Counted from the first letter of the stretch, positions 46,695 to 58,349 are shown. The stretch is DNA of 64,000 nt from Acestrorhynchus altus (GCA_034509495.1 CM067523.1:4646915-4710914), one strand, 5' to 3'. Made by a program: numbers and translations. Notes: generated from the sequence alone by a model not told the origin.

Positions 46695-47495
46695 GAATTC
46701 ATGCCTCTCATATGACTTGTGTTTATTTCTGTAATTAATCTTTCTGTGTTTGGGTGCAGCTGCACATTTTTGTTCATCTTTCGTCCATCTGCTTTCAAAT
46801 AGCTTCGCAACACATACAGCACAGTCGATGTGCTTTTTTAAAGCTTTCTCTTCCTTTCTGTGGTAAAATATATGACTGTGTCACACCATGCAATGCACTA
46901 TATTCGATGCCCACGCATGCTCCTGCACATACTTACACACTCTTATTCAGGAAATGTAAGCATGCGACATGACAAGTCAACTGCTGTGTGTCAGAAGGTA
47001 GTAGGCAAAGCAGAGGGAGAAGGAGGAGGGTGAAGGGTGCTCAGCAGAAGGCCCAGGCAGACGCCACACTCCCATGGGTGTAATCGCTCTTTGTTTACGC
47101 TGCCAGGGTGTTATTTTAGCTGTCTGTTTGGGCCTGACTCTGAGTGACTTGGATACAGAGACGCCAGGGGAGATGAGAAGATTGTCTCGAGAACGTCTTG
47201 TCCATGCTGCGAGCATCTTTGCATGTTCGATGACTGATGAATTTTTGCACCGCAACCAGAGCTGAAAGACAGGCGGTTCAAATGTATGTTGTCACAGCAG
47301 AGCTGTGGGATATTTTCAGGGGTTCCGAAACGACGCCGAGCTAAAGTTACAGTGCCCACAGGCCTGTTGATGAGTCTACCAGTCCACTTCTTACGTCTGT
47401 GAGCTAAAAGGGAATTTCATGGGGAAATTTATGATGCTTTTCAACAATTTGAAAATGCTACTCAGATTTTTTGTTCATTCATTTTGAGAATTTAG
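46695..47495. other. Unassigned, partly unique stretch
   Basis: 46720-46760 has CTGTAATTAATCTTTC and 47070-47160 is GC-balanced unique sequence. Both could be weak regulatory candidates. No gene. Confidence 0.3.
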
Positions 47496-47499
47496 TCCT

Positions 47500-47640
47500 C
47501 GGATGGACTGGTCATCGGGATAACTCGGAAAAATCCCCAAAAACAAGAAAAGGCCCATGTCGACAAAATGAAACCAAACACAACGTCTGAAACCGGGCTG
47601 GTACATTTACAACTCCAGTGCTGGACTGGTAACTTAATTC
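47500..47640. mobile_element. hAT-like repeat fragment
   Basis: GGATGGACTGGTCATCGGG near the left and CCAGTGCTGGACTGGTAAC near the right. Related to 12668-12745. Confidence 0.45.
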
Positions 47641-47714
47641 AGCCCTGGAGTTGGATTGAATTAAAGTACTAAGTATCAGAAAGTGAGTCCTGTAGTGTAG
47701 GTACCATGCAGTTG

Positions 47715-48050
47715 AAAAGCACCAAAAATGAGGTCATTGTGGTCATCATCCCAGGTTCTCATCCCAGCTTCTCAAATTATCCCAAAAGTACTGGATGGAG
47801 CACCATCATTCCAGAGAAAACGGTACCACTGCTCCACAGCCCAACGCTAAGGAGTTTTATTCCCCTTTACCTAGATCACACCTGGCATGGAGCCAGCAGG
47901 TTCATGTTTATCTGCTCCAGACAGCCCTATTCTATTGGTAATACTTCTCTACAGGGAATAAACAAGCTGTCTATGTATTTGCATATATGTGTCACCAAAA
48001 CATGCAACTTAACGTAGCTGAGCAATAGAAGGGGTGTCTATAAACATTAG
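47715..48050 (+). mobile_element. Family A Tc1-like non-autonomous element
   Basis: Contains ACTGGATGGAGCACCATCAT, CCACTGCTCCACAGCCC, TATCTGCTCCAGACAGCCC and TAGAAGGGGTGTCTATAAAC toward the 3' edge. The 5' edge is decayed. Confidence 0.8.
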
Positions 48051-48059
48051 GACATGCAA

Positions 48060-49480
48060 ACCACTTTGAAATGTGCCATTCACTTCATATGGAAACGTGC
48101 AAACATAGAGGTATGTATATCCATGCATATACTAATATTTGATATGAATTCGTATCAAGTCAATGTGAGTCAGTATAAAAAAAGATTTTATTCCCAGTCA
48201 TTTTGTTAATATTGTTAATGATTTTCAAAAGGACTGATTGCCTTTGGGACTGCCGAAGACCATTCCGTGAAGTAAATAACTAAATTTGCATGGGCATGGA
48301 AGCATACGGTCATGTAGGTCAACCACCAGTGGCACCATTCCCAGCCTACAGGAAATTCTCATCATAATTGTGGTCAAAAGACAAAAATGAGACCTCTTGT
48401 GTGCTATTGTGCTCCATATGTTCATGGTCTGCTGTTCACTGTGGATTGTCCTTTCAGAAAGTGGTTGTGAAGGTCCTGTGCTGACTCCTTAAGACAATTG
48501 TCTCGATTTTCATTTGCAAAACCTGCTGTTGGTCCCTGTCTGTCAGTTTTGTTTTACAGACACAAGTCTGACGGGAAATTTCCTGTAGACTGGGATCTTT
48601 TCCACTGCTGGTAGACGCCTATGACCGCATGCTCCAGTAGCTGAAAATTCAGCTTCGTCCTTCACACTATGCAATCACTTCTTTATGCCAATTGTTTCTG
48701 AAACATCATACAAGATATTCATTGCACTGTATCACCTCTTCTCAATATAGGAATCCTGTCGCACACCCTGCAGGTATTTACAGCATCATCCCTGTGCATT
48801 GCAATCTGCTGCAGCCTGGAACATTGTTACATCTCTGATAAAAGAACGTATTGTTTGCACCATGTAAAGGACAGCTGGGGGGGTTACAATAATGTACAAG
48901 TGTGTTTCTGTACAATAACTGAGCAATTAAACAACAATTCAAGGGGTTAACAAAGCCCATGTTGTCTCTCTACACTGCTTCATCTTCTACTTTCTAAGTA
49001 TGCCTTAATAAAAGCACTTGGAAACATCTCACATCCCACACTGGTGATTGTAATCATTGTTTATGGTGGGCGGTAAACCCTACTGAACTGAATGCTCCAT
49101 GCTTTGAAGTCGGGGCGGGTGCAGATAGAACGCGTCAGATTGCTGGCAAACACAGATCATATAAACACAGTTCTACACAAGCAGTCTCTCACCGCTCGCC
49201 TTCTTAGTGCTGCACCAGTCTGCACTGGCCACTCAAGCCAACAGGAATGTGTGATTCTTTTTTTCTCTCTCTCTCCTTTTCACTCTGGCTGGCTCCTGGG
49301 TGGAGGCCGACTCCAATAGAATATAATAAGACTTTATTTAACAAAGTGTCCATGTCAAACAAGGCCCATTCCTCTGGCGACAGCCATCGCAGCGAGCTCA
49401 GATAGGCAGAGAGAAGAAGCAGGGGGAGAGAGAGAGAGAGGGATGGCTGTCGGGAAAAAAACGGCAGGCCCGAGATTGGC
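48060..49480. other. Unassigned intergenic stretch
   Basis: About 1.4 kb without a recognised gene or element, apart from a CT-rich piece at 49258-49278 and a GA run at about 49428-49440. Confidence 0.5.
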
Positions 49481-49710
49481 CCAGCATTCATTAAAGCGCA
49501 GAACACGGTGCATATTTTCATTATTCACACAAAGGTACGTGTCAGCTAATCACAGCGAAATCGCCGGCGTTTAAAAAGCCAACAGACAGACTCCATCCAT
49601 TACGTCAATTATGAATTAGCACCTCTCCGCCATCTCGCTGCTCGGAAATGTCTAGTGCTGTCTTAATTAGCCAAACACGGGGCATCAATTCCTCCCAGCA
49701 AACGCTGTCT
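49480..49710. other. Candidate regulatory block
   Basis: GTCAGCTAATCACAGCG, GTCAATTATGAATTAGCAC, GCTGTCTTAATTAGCC and a CAAAGGTACG word within 200 bp. Bounded by a CA microsatellite. Confidence 0.45.
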
Positions 49711-49717
49711 CCTCACG

Positions 49718-49735
49718 AACACACACACACACGCG

Positions 49736-49784
<49 letters not shown>
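49718..49784. repeat. (CA)n microsatellite
   Basis: A CA run with CG interruptions near its 5' end. Confidence 0.95.
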
Positions 49785-49786
<2 letters not shown>

Positions 49787-50071
49787 AGAAAGCTAAGATT
49801 TGAAATGGCACGTGGGGACATTTAATGAGACAGGCTCTTGTGTTTGTCATGGTTTGACGATACATTACCTTATCTTATACCCTTGCCTGTTTCAAGTGTA
49901 AAATCTATCAACAGCACTTCCTTCCATTCCTTGAATAGGAAGAGAGGATGGAATCTATAGGAGACAGGCCGTGTTTATTGGAGCCTGGGCTGCACTACTG
50001 CTCACACAGTAAAATCATCAAGGGTGTTCAAATCAGCACTATGTTAACTCTATATTAATTCAACACTAAAT

Positions 50072-50073
<2 letters not shown>

Positions 50074-50149
<76 letters not shown>
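50074..50149. repeat. (CT)n-(TA)n compound microsatellite
   Basis: CT to about 50107, then TA to 50149. Confidence 0.95.
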
Positions 50150-50151
<2 letters not shown>

Positions 50152-50161
50152 TAATATCATT

Positions 50162-50277
50162 AACCAAACACTGTAACTATAACTGCTCATGTCCTGTACT
50201 AAAGTGAATGGTGTAACTGTAACTACTAATGTTCCATATTTAAACACTGTAATTATAAATGTTAATGTTCAATACTG
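50162..50277 (+). repeat. Three-unit degenerate minisatellite
   Basis: Units built on 'ACACTGTAA(C/T)TATAA' followed by '(C/G)TTAATGTTC'-like words recur at about 50166, 50210 and 50243. Confidence 0.5.
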
Positions 50278-51090
50278 TTCAAGACTGAAAATCCTTTTGG
50301 GGAATATTAATTGGGAGTATCAAGTCTGGCAATATCGTAACCAATACATCATTAATCAAACAACTACTTTGATTAATCAAGAGTGTTTTGTGGTAAAAGC
50401 ATGAGGTATGAGGTAGGTTTGTTAAATGATAATCTAGAATATGCGATGTTAGCTACTTTATCTCTGTTACTAATCGAATACAGCGCAGTTCTGCAACTAA
50501 GCGTGCATCTGTGCCATCTGTGTGATCTCAGCTAAGGGACCTTCAAGTGGTTAAACCTTTTCATTTGAAAGGCCCTACAATGTCAGCACTTAAGTGATGG
50601 CGCATGACATTCACCACACACTTTCACTGCTCCTTTGCTTTCAAAACGAACTAATGAACAGCAGCCATGCATCATATGAGGAGCCATGCATCTTAATATG
50701 GGAATAAATGTGAATCTATAACAGGTTTGTGTCATGTTTAGAGGTTGTGTTGTACTGTTTAACCCCCAAGATGCAACGTCCTGTGCAGTGATAAACCCAG
50801 TATTCACTACTCCATACACAGTTAAACGTTCAGAACCTCAGTACGTAGTCCACTTCATGGGGAACCACTGGGCTAATTGGAGTGAACCTTTTGCCCCTAT
50901 TGTTACGTACATCGTAGATCCTCCACCGGTTCTAAATATGTTACAGCCAAAACACGCAGTACCTATGAGCGGCCAGTCCTCACCCCACCACCACGGCCCA
51001 CCCCCGCCCACCTTCACAACAAACAACTCAAACCCATCTCTCCGGCACAGTGCAAATGGGACATTAGACCCTGTGCTGTCCAAACCTGGC
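50278..51090. other. Unassigned stretch
   Basis: No gene accepted. A 161-codon frame (50734-51219) is discussed under rejected items. Confidence 0.4.
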
Positions 51091-51290
51091 CTCCTCCCTC
51101 TGTATCACTGTCTCTTTAAGAGTGGCAGAGACGACCCCTCCCTCTTCCTCCGGCTGCCACAGCTACAGCCGGCGAGCATTGTGGAGTGTGACATGATCAC
51201 GCTCACTTTCCGTAGTTAAGCCCTTGCTGGGGTCGGCCACTCCAGCTGCTCAATGAGTCATTTGATTGTCATCTACCTAGTGCACTCGCA
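51090..51290. other. Candidate regulatory block
   Basis: GC-balanced unique sequence with TGTGACATGATCACGCTC, AATGAGTCATTTGATTG (AP-1-like TGAGTCA) and no repeats. Confidence 0.25.
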
Positions 51291-51560
51291 GGAAGGATGG
51301 GGGGTAGAGGGGAGAAGGAGGAGATGTAGAGTGGATAGAGGAATTGATAGAAGGATAGAGGGGTTGGACACAATGGGAGAAAGAAAGGAAGAAGGAGAGA
51401 GAGAGAGAGAGAATGAAAAGAGGAAGAGTCTATGAAGAGGAAAGAGCAAGACGGGGCGGGGAGAAAAAGAGCCAGTGAGGTAGAATGAAGAAGAGGGATA
51501 AGAATCAGTTAGAGAGAGAGAGAGAGAGTGAGGAAAAGAGAGGGAGAGAGAGAGAGAGCG
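51285..51560. repeat. GA-rich low-complexity stretch
   Basis: Several GA and GGA runs. Confidence 0.85.
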
Positions 51561-52380
51561 CCTGGAGCGTTGTCTGCCGAGGATGACAGGCAGTCACACA
51601 GGCTGAGCCCCCGCGCAGGCAAAAATAAGTGAGTTAGAACAGAGCTGCTGGCTCTGTAATAAAGCGTTTAATGGACAGACAGCCTCTCTTTGCCTTCCTC
51701 AGGGCAACACTAAATCCCTCTTTATTGTAGTTTGCACAGATGTTAGTGAGTTATCCATTTCTCTAATCACACTGGATGCTGGCACATCCATCTTAAGTTG
51801 AAAAACAACCTCTCTCGCCCACCCTTGCTTGTTCACAAACCGCCCTGCCCCTCGCGTCTTCTCCTCTCTCCTTTTAAAAAGTTGAAAGTGAGTCATCTAT
51901 AGGTCACCCGCACCGATACAAATAGAATTCAGACAATATTGGGTCCTGATTTCAGCTTTCATGTGATTAGCCAGTGCCGCCGGTAAGGCTTGCTTTATGG
52001 CTTATGGTGTGTTTTCTCGCGCCGGGGTGGCGGACGGACACGATATTGCCGAGCGGCTCCTGTCATAAAGACACAGACATTGTCCTCGGGCCTTCATCGT
52101 GCTAACATGATTCGGTCTCCGTCGAGCAGGACCGGCCATGTCAGATTGCTTTTGAGCCATCATGCCCCCCCCCTTCCCTCCACCTTCCCACCATAACACA
52201 CCCTCCAAATTTCATAACAGCGAAGCTCAGGCCCAATGTGGGCAAACGTGATTTGCTCATTGATAAACAGCAAAGTAGGGAGGGGAAAGTAAGTCGGGAT
52301 TAGAGAGATGTGTGTCAGGCTAAAGTGATAAACACAGGCATATGTGCTTTAACCTGATGTAATCTCATTCATCAGGAATC
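51560..52380. other. Candidate regulatory domain
   Basis: Over 800 bp with few repeats. Contains TAATAAAGCGTTTAATGG, TCTCTAATCACACTGG, CATGTGATTAGCCAGTGC and CGTGATTTGCTCATTG. Confidence 0.35.
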
Positions 52381-52499
52381 AGAGCAGCCAGGAGAGAGGT
52401 GTACATGGGCCTTTCTCTCTCTTCTGCCACCTACTTTTGGAATTGTGTCCGACAGGCCGTGTTCCGCTGCCACCCCGTGACTTCCAGCATGCCCCTGCT

Positions 52500-52507
<8 letters not shown>

Positions 52508-52548
<41 letters not shown>
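52508..52548. repeat. (TG)n microsatellite
   Basis: A pure TG run. A GA run follows at about 52679-52755. Confidence 0.95.
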
Positions 52549-52725
52549 CATGTGATTGGTTTGTCTGCTTTAGCCACTTTCGAAGACACAGTCCTTTCCC
52601 TTCATCAGCTGTGTGCCGTCTGAAAGAGAGAGACTGTCTGTCTGTGGCCATGAGCATGTGAGCAATTCCAATATAAGGAAAGAAGGGACAGGGGCGAGGG
52701 AGAGGGAGAGGAAGAGAGAGAGAGT

Positions 52726-52756
<31 letters not shown>

Positions 52757-53014
52757 GCATAGAAAAAGCCAGAAGCGAGACCGATTCGGTACTCAGCAAA
52801 ACGCAGACGGGGTAAATCTGGAAGCGTGACAAAAATGTGTCTGGCTTAATGATGTCAACTAGTGTTCTCCTTGCCCTTCTGCAGACTGTCTACTTGCACC
52901 CCCCCCCCCCTCTATCATCTCTCCCTATTACTGTCTCTCTTACCCCCCTCTCATTGACAATGCTGTCAAACAACACAAACATTAAATCTAAACAATATTT
53001 CATGAAATGACAGA

Positions 53015-53015
<1 letters not shown>

Positions 53016-53050
<35 letters not shown>

Positions 53051-53092
53051 TAATTGTTATTATTATTATTATTATTTTTTTTTTTTTTTTAA
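53016..53092. repeat. (AAT)n, (TTA)n and T-run low-complexity cluster
   Basis: AAT units, a short spacer, TTA units, then a T run. The complementary trinucleotides flank a small palindrome. Confidence 0.9.
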
Positions 53093-53234
53093 TACACAAA
53101 AAACAACACAAGACTTTTGTCTTCATTAAACAATAAAATCATAAGAATATTAATAGATATGTACAGTCTTATTTACAGCTTAATAGTGGTGGATGGGATT
53201 TGATGTGGGTGGAGTTTAGATGGAGTACATGTGA

Positions 53235-53490
53235 TGTGTTGCTCACTGTTCTTCATGCATTGGCATGTAACCCCATATTTTGTAATTGTTCCGAGTTGGT
53301 GAGAAGTTCCAGATTTGTATGTGTAGATATTCTGTTTTTGGGTGAAATTGTCTTGAATCATTCTGAATTTTTGGTAGAGCAGGAGGAAGTGCTGCTCTGT
53401 CTCGACCTCACCGCTCTCACAGTGACCACACACTCTCTCATTTGGTCCGGACTGTTAATACCTGTCCACCTCTATGGCCAGGTTGTGTTT
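53235..53490 (-). mobile_element. LINE reverse-transcriptase C-terminal relic
   Basis: On the minus strand: LAIEVDRY, stop, SGPNERVCGHCESGEVETEQ, then HFLLLYQKFRMI. This is the CxxC...H zinc-knuckle tail (RICxxCxxGEVExExHFLLxC) found at the C-terminus of many fish non-LTR retrotransposon ORF2 proteins. The final Cys has become Tyr. One stop is visible. Confidence 0.75.
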
Positions 53491-53945
53491 TTCTCTCTTT
53501 TACTCTCTGTTTTTCTCTCACTCATTCCCACTCTCTGCATGTCTGTGCTCTCTCTCTCTCTCTCTCTCGTCCCACATGTGGCTCTACTCATACTACAGCC
53601 CCGTTTACTTGAGAATGTGTAGGAAGCATGCTGGTGTTTCTCTCCTCTCCTTGATAGCTGTCCATTTTACTATTAAACGTCAATATGAAAATAGAGCAGG
53701 ATGCTGAAAAAGAGGGAACGGATGGTCCTCGTGGGACGCCCTGTAGCAGGAGAGCTGGAAGAAGGTGCTTAAGGAGAGCATAAGTCGTGCTGGAGGAACG
53801 CAAGGGAAAAGGTCACTCAGAGTTCAGTGTGATGGGGATGAGTGATGGTTGTTGAGCAGGGGGCTCTGTTGCCGGGTCTTGTTCTTTTCTGTGCTGGTTG
53901 ACGGGCCTCACAGCGGTAGCCGAGGCCTTGATGGATTGGCAGCCA
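53491..53945. other. Unassigned stretch with CT-rich patches
   Basis: CT-rich at 53545-53568. No gene seen. Confidence 0.4.
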
Positions 53946-53959
53946 GTGAAAGGAAACAC

Positions 53960-53986
53960 ACAGGCACACACACAGACACACACACA

Positions 53987-54024
<38 letters not shown>
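53960..54024. repeat. (CA)n microsatellite
   Basis: A CA run with GA-containing interruptions. Confidence 0.95.
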
Positions 54025-54027
<3 letters not shown>

Positions 54028-54284
54028 CCCGCTCCCACTATCCCACCACTGAGGTTTGAGAAAGAGTACATTGGACTGCCTTCTCTCTCTTTCTGTTTCT
54101 CCCTACCTCTCTCTCTCTCTTTTTCTAACCTCTGCCAGGTGTGCTACCCCCTGCCCACCCCACCCCCCCCCTCACCCCAATAGAGCTGTATGTTGGACGC
54201 CAGGGGTTCAGGTAGGGAGAGCATTGAGTATGCAAGAGAAAAGCAGCAAGTGAAGTCTTTAATAACTGGACATCCTCCTGACCA

Positions 54285-54670
54285 GGTCAGTGGCGGAGGC
54301 TGCCCAGGGCTGCCGTGAATGGGCCTGAGCCGAGGGAGAGCTTGTTGTACCTGGCTGGACACAAAAGGGCCTGGAGCAGCAGGGGTGGGCTACTAAAATA
54401 AACATCAAAGGAGCAGAGGGGATGTGTAGCGGACCCTTTTGTTGCCTGGAAATGGAGGGCTCCCCCGGGGGTGGGGTGAGTGTGTGTGTGTGTGCGCGCG
54501 CGCGCGTGTGTGTCTGTTGGAGGGGCAGATTCGGCGCTAAATGAGATGGTCTGTCTCGGGCTTGCTTCCTGGTGAAATATTTTTGATAAATAAATCACAG
54601 CCACCCTGGACACATTAACTGCTTAGTGACCGGCGGGCCGGCTGAGATAATAGAAAAAAATCCCCTTAAT
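54285..54670. other. Candidate regulatory block
   Basis: GC-balanced unique DNA with GGCGCTAAATGAGATGG, AATAAATCACAGCC and CATTAACTGCTTAGTG. It surrounds the alternating TG/CG run at 54479-54512. Confidence 0.3.
54479..54512. repeat. Alternating (TG)n(CG)n(TG)n tract
   Basis: Purine-pyrimidine alternation including about seven CG dinucleotides. Confidence 0.9.
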
Positions 54671-54744
54671 TCTTCTCCTCTTTCTGTCATTCCCTCCAGC
54701 TGAATAGGAGGGAAGAGAGCTGCATTTTTTTTTTTTTAGCAAAA

Positions 54745-55020
54745 GATTTTGGACGCCTGCACATTCATTGTTTATTCTAATATCAAGGGTATTAAAAAAG
54801 AGATGATCCTGACTTTATTGAAGTCACTGTCCCTACTGTCCAAGGACGGCTTTCTATTAGCTTCCGGAGCATTGCTGTAAGGATTTGAATGCGTTCAGTG
54901 ACATTAGTGAAGTCAGGATTTTGGATCATCACCATCTTTCCCGACTCACCAACACATCCAAAAAGTATTGGATGGAGCACCATCATTCCAGAGAATAGCT
55001 CAATGCTGGAATGCTTTGTA
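54745..55020 (+). mobile_element. Family A Tc1-like non-autonomous element, 5' half
   Basis: Decayed edge GATTTTGGACGCCTGC, then CATTCATTGTTTATTCTAAT, CAAGGGTATTAAAAAAGAG, TGGAGCACCATCATTCCAGA and CTGGAATGCTTTGTACCCTC. Confidence 0.8.
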
Positions 55021-55025
55021 CCCTC

Positions 55026-55462
55026 AGAGGTCAGGTGGAAATCGTAACTATAGCTAAAGCAACATTATGTAGCACAATAAATAAAATAAAGAAAAGTAAA
55101 TTGATTCTCCACTGACTTGAATTAGGAGAATAACATATCCGGTACTGGTACTCCAGGCCGGAATTCTGCTACGGCACTATGTAACTTGTGGAGCTCTTGC
55201 AGGAATATTGCAACATTGAAAAACCATATTTGTCCATAAGTTTTAGTATATTTCATATTTCGTAAAATATTTTTACTCTTCATTATAGAATTACTCGTTA
55301 CATTCCGGTTATCTGAGAACTAATTTATCATTATTCTTGTGCATTAGTATATGTGCAGCAAAAATAAAATAAAATTGGGATTTAAATGGTACTCAGTGTT
55401 GATCAGGTCCAGCACTGTTCAGCACTGGGATCGCAATTGCATAATTTCTGATAGTGGGGCAC
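55026..55462. other. Unassigned intergenic stretch
   Basis: No gene or element seen. Confidence 0.5.
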
Positions 55463-55465
55463 TTG

Positions 55466-55605
55466 ATGCTGATTGGGCAGCTGTGGTCTGGTTTTTAGAG
55501 AATGAGCTTTGAGATTAGAAGGTTGCCGGTTTGAATCCCTCAACTGGCAGGGCATGACTGAAGGGCCCTTGAGCAAGGTGCTTAATCTACTAGTGTACGT
55601 GGAAG
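55466..55605 (+). mobile_element. tRNA-derived SINE
   Basis: GGTTGCCGGTTTGAATCCC (B box), GGCATGACTGAAGGGCCC and TTGAGCAAGGTGCTTAATC. Same module as 40805. Confidence 0.8.
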
Positions 55606-56384
55606 GAAAAAGTTAACTATTTATAATGTACATAGTTTAACAAATTTATAAAAATGAATATTTAAATGAATACTAATGAAATAGTAAAATAACTCAGAGC
55701 AGTGAAATTTAGTTATTTAGTTATTAGTTTTTAACCCTGTTTTGTGAGTTAAAATAGGAACTCCGACAACAGCAGATGATTTGAATTTCTAATTGAATAA
55801 TGTGCTTGAGAATGCAATGCCTTTTTGGCTGTGTCCACTCTCCACACACAATGTTATGACGCAAATACATTTGAAGGCTGATGATTGGTGTTAAGGTCAC
55901 TAGCTATAGGTCACTGCAAGTACAACATTTCCGGTGCTTAATGCCAAAAGTGTATTTAGATTATCTTGTGTGTTAGCAAGCAAGTAAATGGGGAGATGCA
56001 GAATGAACTTCAAATAAGTAAGGATAGTGTCTTATCTGGCTGTTTAGTCTTCTCACATGCCAAGTTCAGAGGGTTAGAAAGAAAATAAACACCACTGCAC
56101 CACTTCCTCCGAACATGCTCACAATGTACAATCAGAAAGGCCTCGAGTCATATTGCAGGTTCACTGGATATGGATAAACAGCTTTCAGGCATTTAATGGT
56201 CTATTATTTTAAGAATATTAATATAAGTGTGAAATCTGGTCCAGATTCAGCTACCATTTCTGCAAGAATGGGTCACATATTGCCTTCATTCTTCAAATAG
56301 CAGCTGAATTTGGTTTTGCGGTTGCATATTATTGTTATTATGATGATGCTTCTAAATATGAAAATTAAATTGTAGACCAACATC
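55606..56384. other. AT-rich unassigned stretch
   Basis: No gene or element recognised. Confidence 0.5.
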
Positions 56385-56700
56385 TGTGTCAGTGGTGCCA
56401 TCAGCCCCACCCCTCTTGCAGATCAGTCAGTCAGACTCTAACTGCTCACAGGTCAAGCATATGCATAAGGACAGAGCAGTAAACATGCAACAAATGGCTG
56501 CTATGGCATTTAAACTGGGATTTAATTCAGTTGGAAATGAGTGGCTTTTCCAAGCTGGATCCCTCACTGACAGTTCATGACATGGTTATGGCACTGGACT
56601 GGTTAGCTATGGTAAATCTCTTTGTGTGTTATGGTGTGAGCATCATGTTTGTTATTACTGACAGGTATCCGCCCACAAAGTGCCAGCCTTGGTTTCTGAG
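56385..56700 (+). repeat. Unclassified dispersed repeat, family D, copy 2
   Basis: The longest copy. CATCAGCCCCACCCCTCTTG, GAGCAGTAAACATGCA, GGCATTTAAACTGGGATTTA, CCAAGCTGGATCCCTCAC and GAGCATCATGTTTG. Confidence 0.7.
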
Positions 56701-56814
56701 TTTATAGTATATAATAATTTAATGCATTGCAGCTTATTATTTAGGTGTTTTTCAGGCCTGTTTGTTGATTTTTGAAATGCATGTTTGCATAATTAAAGCT
56801 TTGGTGGAAGTTCT

Positions 56815-57060
56815 ACTTAGAGACTTGAATGTTATGCCCCTCCTTTCCTCAACCAATCACCCCTTTTGCTGCTTTCCAGACATTTGTTTCTCCTCGTTCC
56901 TGCCCTCCGCCACTAGGTTGGTGCCGTTGGTTGCCCATGGCATTTGCTCTGGCTTATATACTTGGCAGGATCTGCGAGGGCCCTGGCATTTCAAGACGTG
57001 TTCTGATGATGGGGCCAATGCCAAAGACTTGTAAAACTTTGGTCAGTATAAAATGCACGT
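56815..57060 (-). repeat. Unclassified dispersed repeat, family C, copy 4
   Basis: The reverse complement contains GTCTTTGGCATTGGCCCCAT, GTCTTGAAATGCCAGGGCCC and GGAAAGCAGCAAAAGGGGTG in family order. Confidence 0.65.
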
Positions 57061-57400
57061 CTTGTGTAAGATTTATAGCGTCCATTAGCATATCAGTAAC
57101 ATTCACTAAAGAAAGAAGCTATCAACTTTCTCTTGCTCACTCCCTTGCTGACTAGATGTGTGTGGATGCTTTGGAACCTTATAAGTGTTCTACACACTGG
57201 GAGGTTCTTGGGAGTACTATGAAACAGATTCCTGCCATTGGCAGCATTTAGGGGACAAATGAAGACACTTTGAAAACTGTATAAAATACACTCAAACTTA
57301 ATCAAAATAGGTCAAGTTAACAAAGATTTGTTGATTTTTTGATGGGTGTGTCGGATTTATTGGGGGATGTGCTCTGGTCTTAAATCGTAAATCAACGCAT
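57061..57400. other. Unassigned intergenic stretch
   Basis: No gene or element seen. Confidence 0.5.
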
Positions 57401-57720
57401 CTTAAAAATAAACCTCAAAAACCCAGTCTGCAAGCTCGAACTGTCTCCCTTGTCGTGTGCCATTCTTACCTTTTCCAAAAATAACGAATCTATTTTGATG
57501 TGAGGGTAAACAATATCAATTACGTTTGAACCTGCGCACAAAAGAGTCTCTGCTGTGTCAAAAGTGGAGCTCCGTAATGACACGAACCTAAAACCTTAGT
57601 GGCTCTGAAGGTGTCTCTGGAGCACGACTGCTCTCGCAGCCATTAGGACTTGTTTGCTTGTTTGTTTTCGCGTGTGTTGGTCCCCATGGATATGTCTAAT
57701 TGCTCAACGTGATTGTGTAA
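57400..57720. other. Candidate regulatory block
   Basis: Repeat-free, with AAATCGTAAATCAACGC, ACAATATCAATTACG, CTCCGTAATGACACG and GCAGCCATTAGGAC. Confidence 0.35.
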
Positions 57721-58109
57721 TGTATTCACAGTCAAGGAGAATAGACAGGGTATAATGCACGCTTTTGTTTGTGTGTGTGTGGGGGTGAGATCTTGTGTGT
57801 GCTAGTGCGAGCTCCGGTGCAAAGTGTGTCTCATTTGTACCCTGTGTTCTAATAAATGTTAAGCTGTCAGGCAGAGTGTTATGCTGCAGTATGTGCACAC
57901 TGTCTTGCTCTACAAACAGCTCCAACAGCGGGACAGTAATAGACCCCAGCTATAATATACTGTTCCTCAAAACCTGACGCTTTGGGAGGACAGTCAAGTA
58001 AACAGGTCCGTGTGTAATTTTGCCAAATTCTTCATAGATTTGTTTGTGGCCTGCTCACATATACCTACCATGGTTGCACAGGGCTGTAACCATACACTCT
58101 GTATGGTCA

Positions 58110-58205
58110 AAAGTTTTGAGACTTTACTCTGTTTATTCATTGTTTCTGAATCAAGGGTATTTCAAAGAGTTTACCCTGCTTTTGTTGGTTATGTTTTGAT
58201 TAAAA
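58110..58205 (+). mobile_element. Family A 5' end, separated from its 3' end
   Basis: TATGGTCAAAAGTTTTGAGA (edge), TTTATTCATTGTTTCTGAAT and AATCAAGGGTATTTCAAAGA. The matching 3' end begins 630 bp later at 58833. Confidence 0.7.
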
Positions 58206-58348
58206 CAACAACAAAATATTTTTTTTCTACGATATTCCTTTATCATTTTCTTATAAGACTAAAAAACACATTACATCTCAGAAATCCTATTGTACACTGA
58301 TCATCCAGTGTTTTTGTGCTGAAAATCCAAGAATTCTGACGTGTTATT

Positions 58349-58349
<1 letters not shown>

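Noticed and set aside
50734..51219. 161-codon frame, the longest outside tshz3 and microsatellites
   Set aside because: No domain, signal or codon-like pattern recognised. Composition changes along it, and there are no flanking splice or promoter cues. A protein search or RNA reads would be needed to revive it.
40805..55605. tRNA-like B-box sequences at 40805, 44465 and 55466
   Set aside because: Not functional tRNA genes. Each lacks a foldable anticodon arm and is followed by the fish SINE body.
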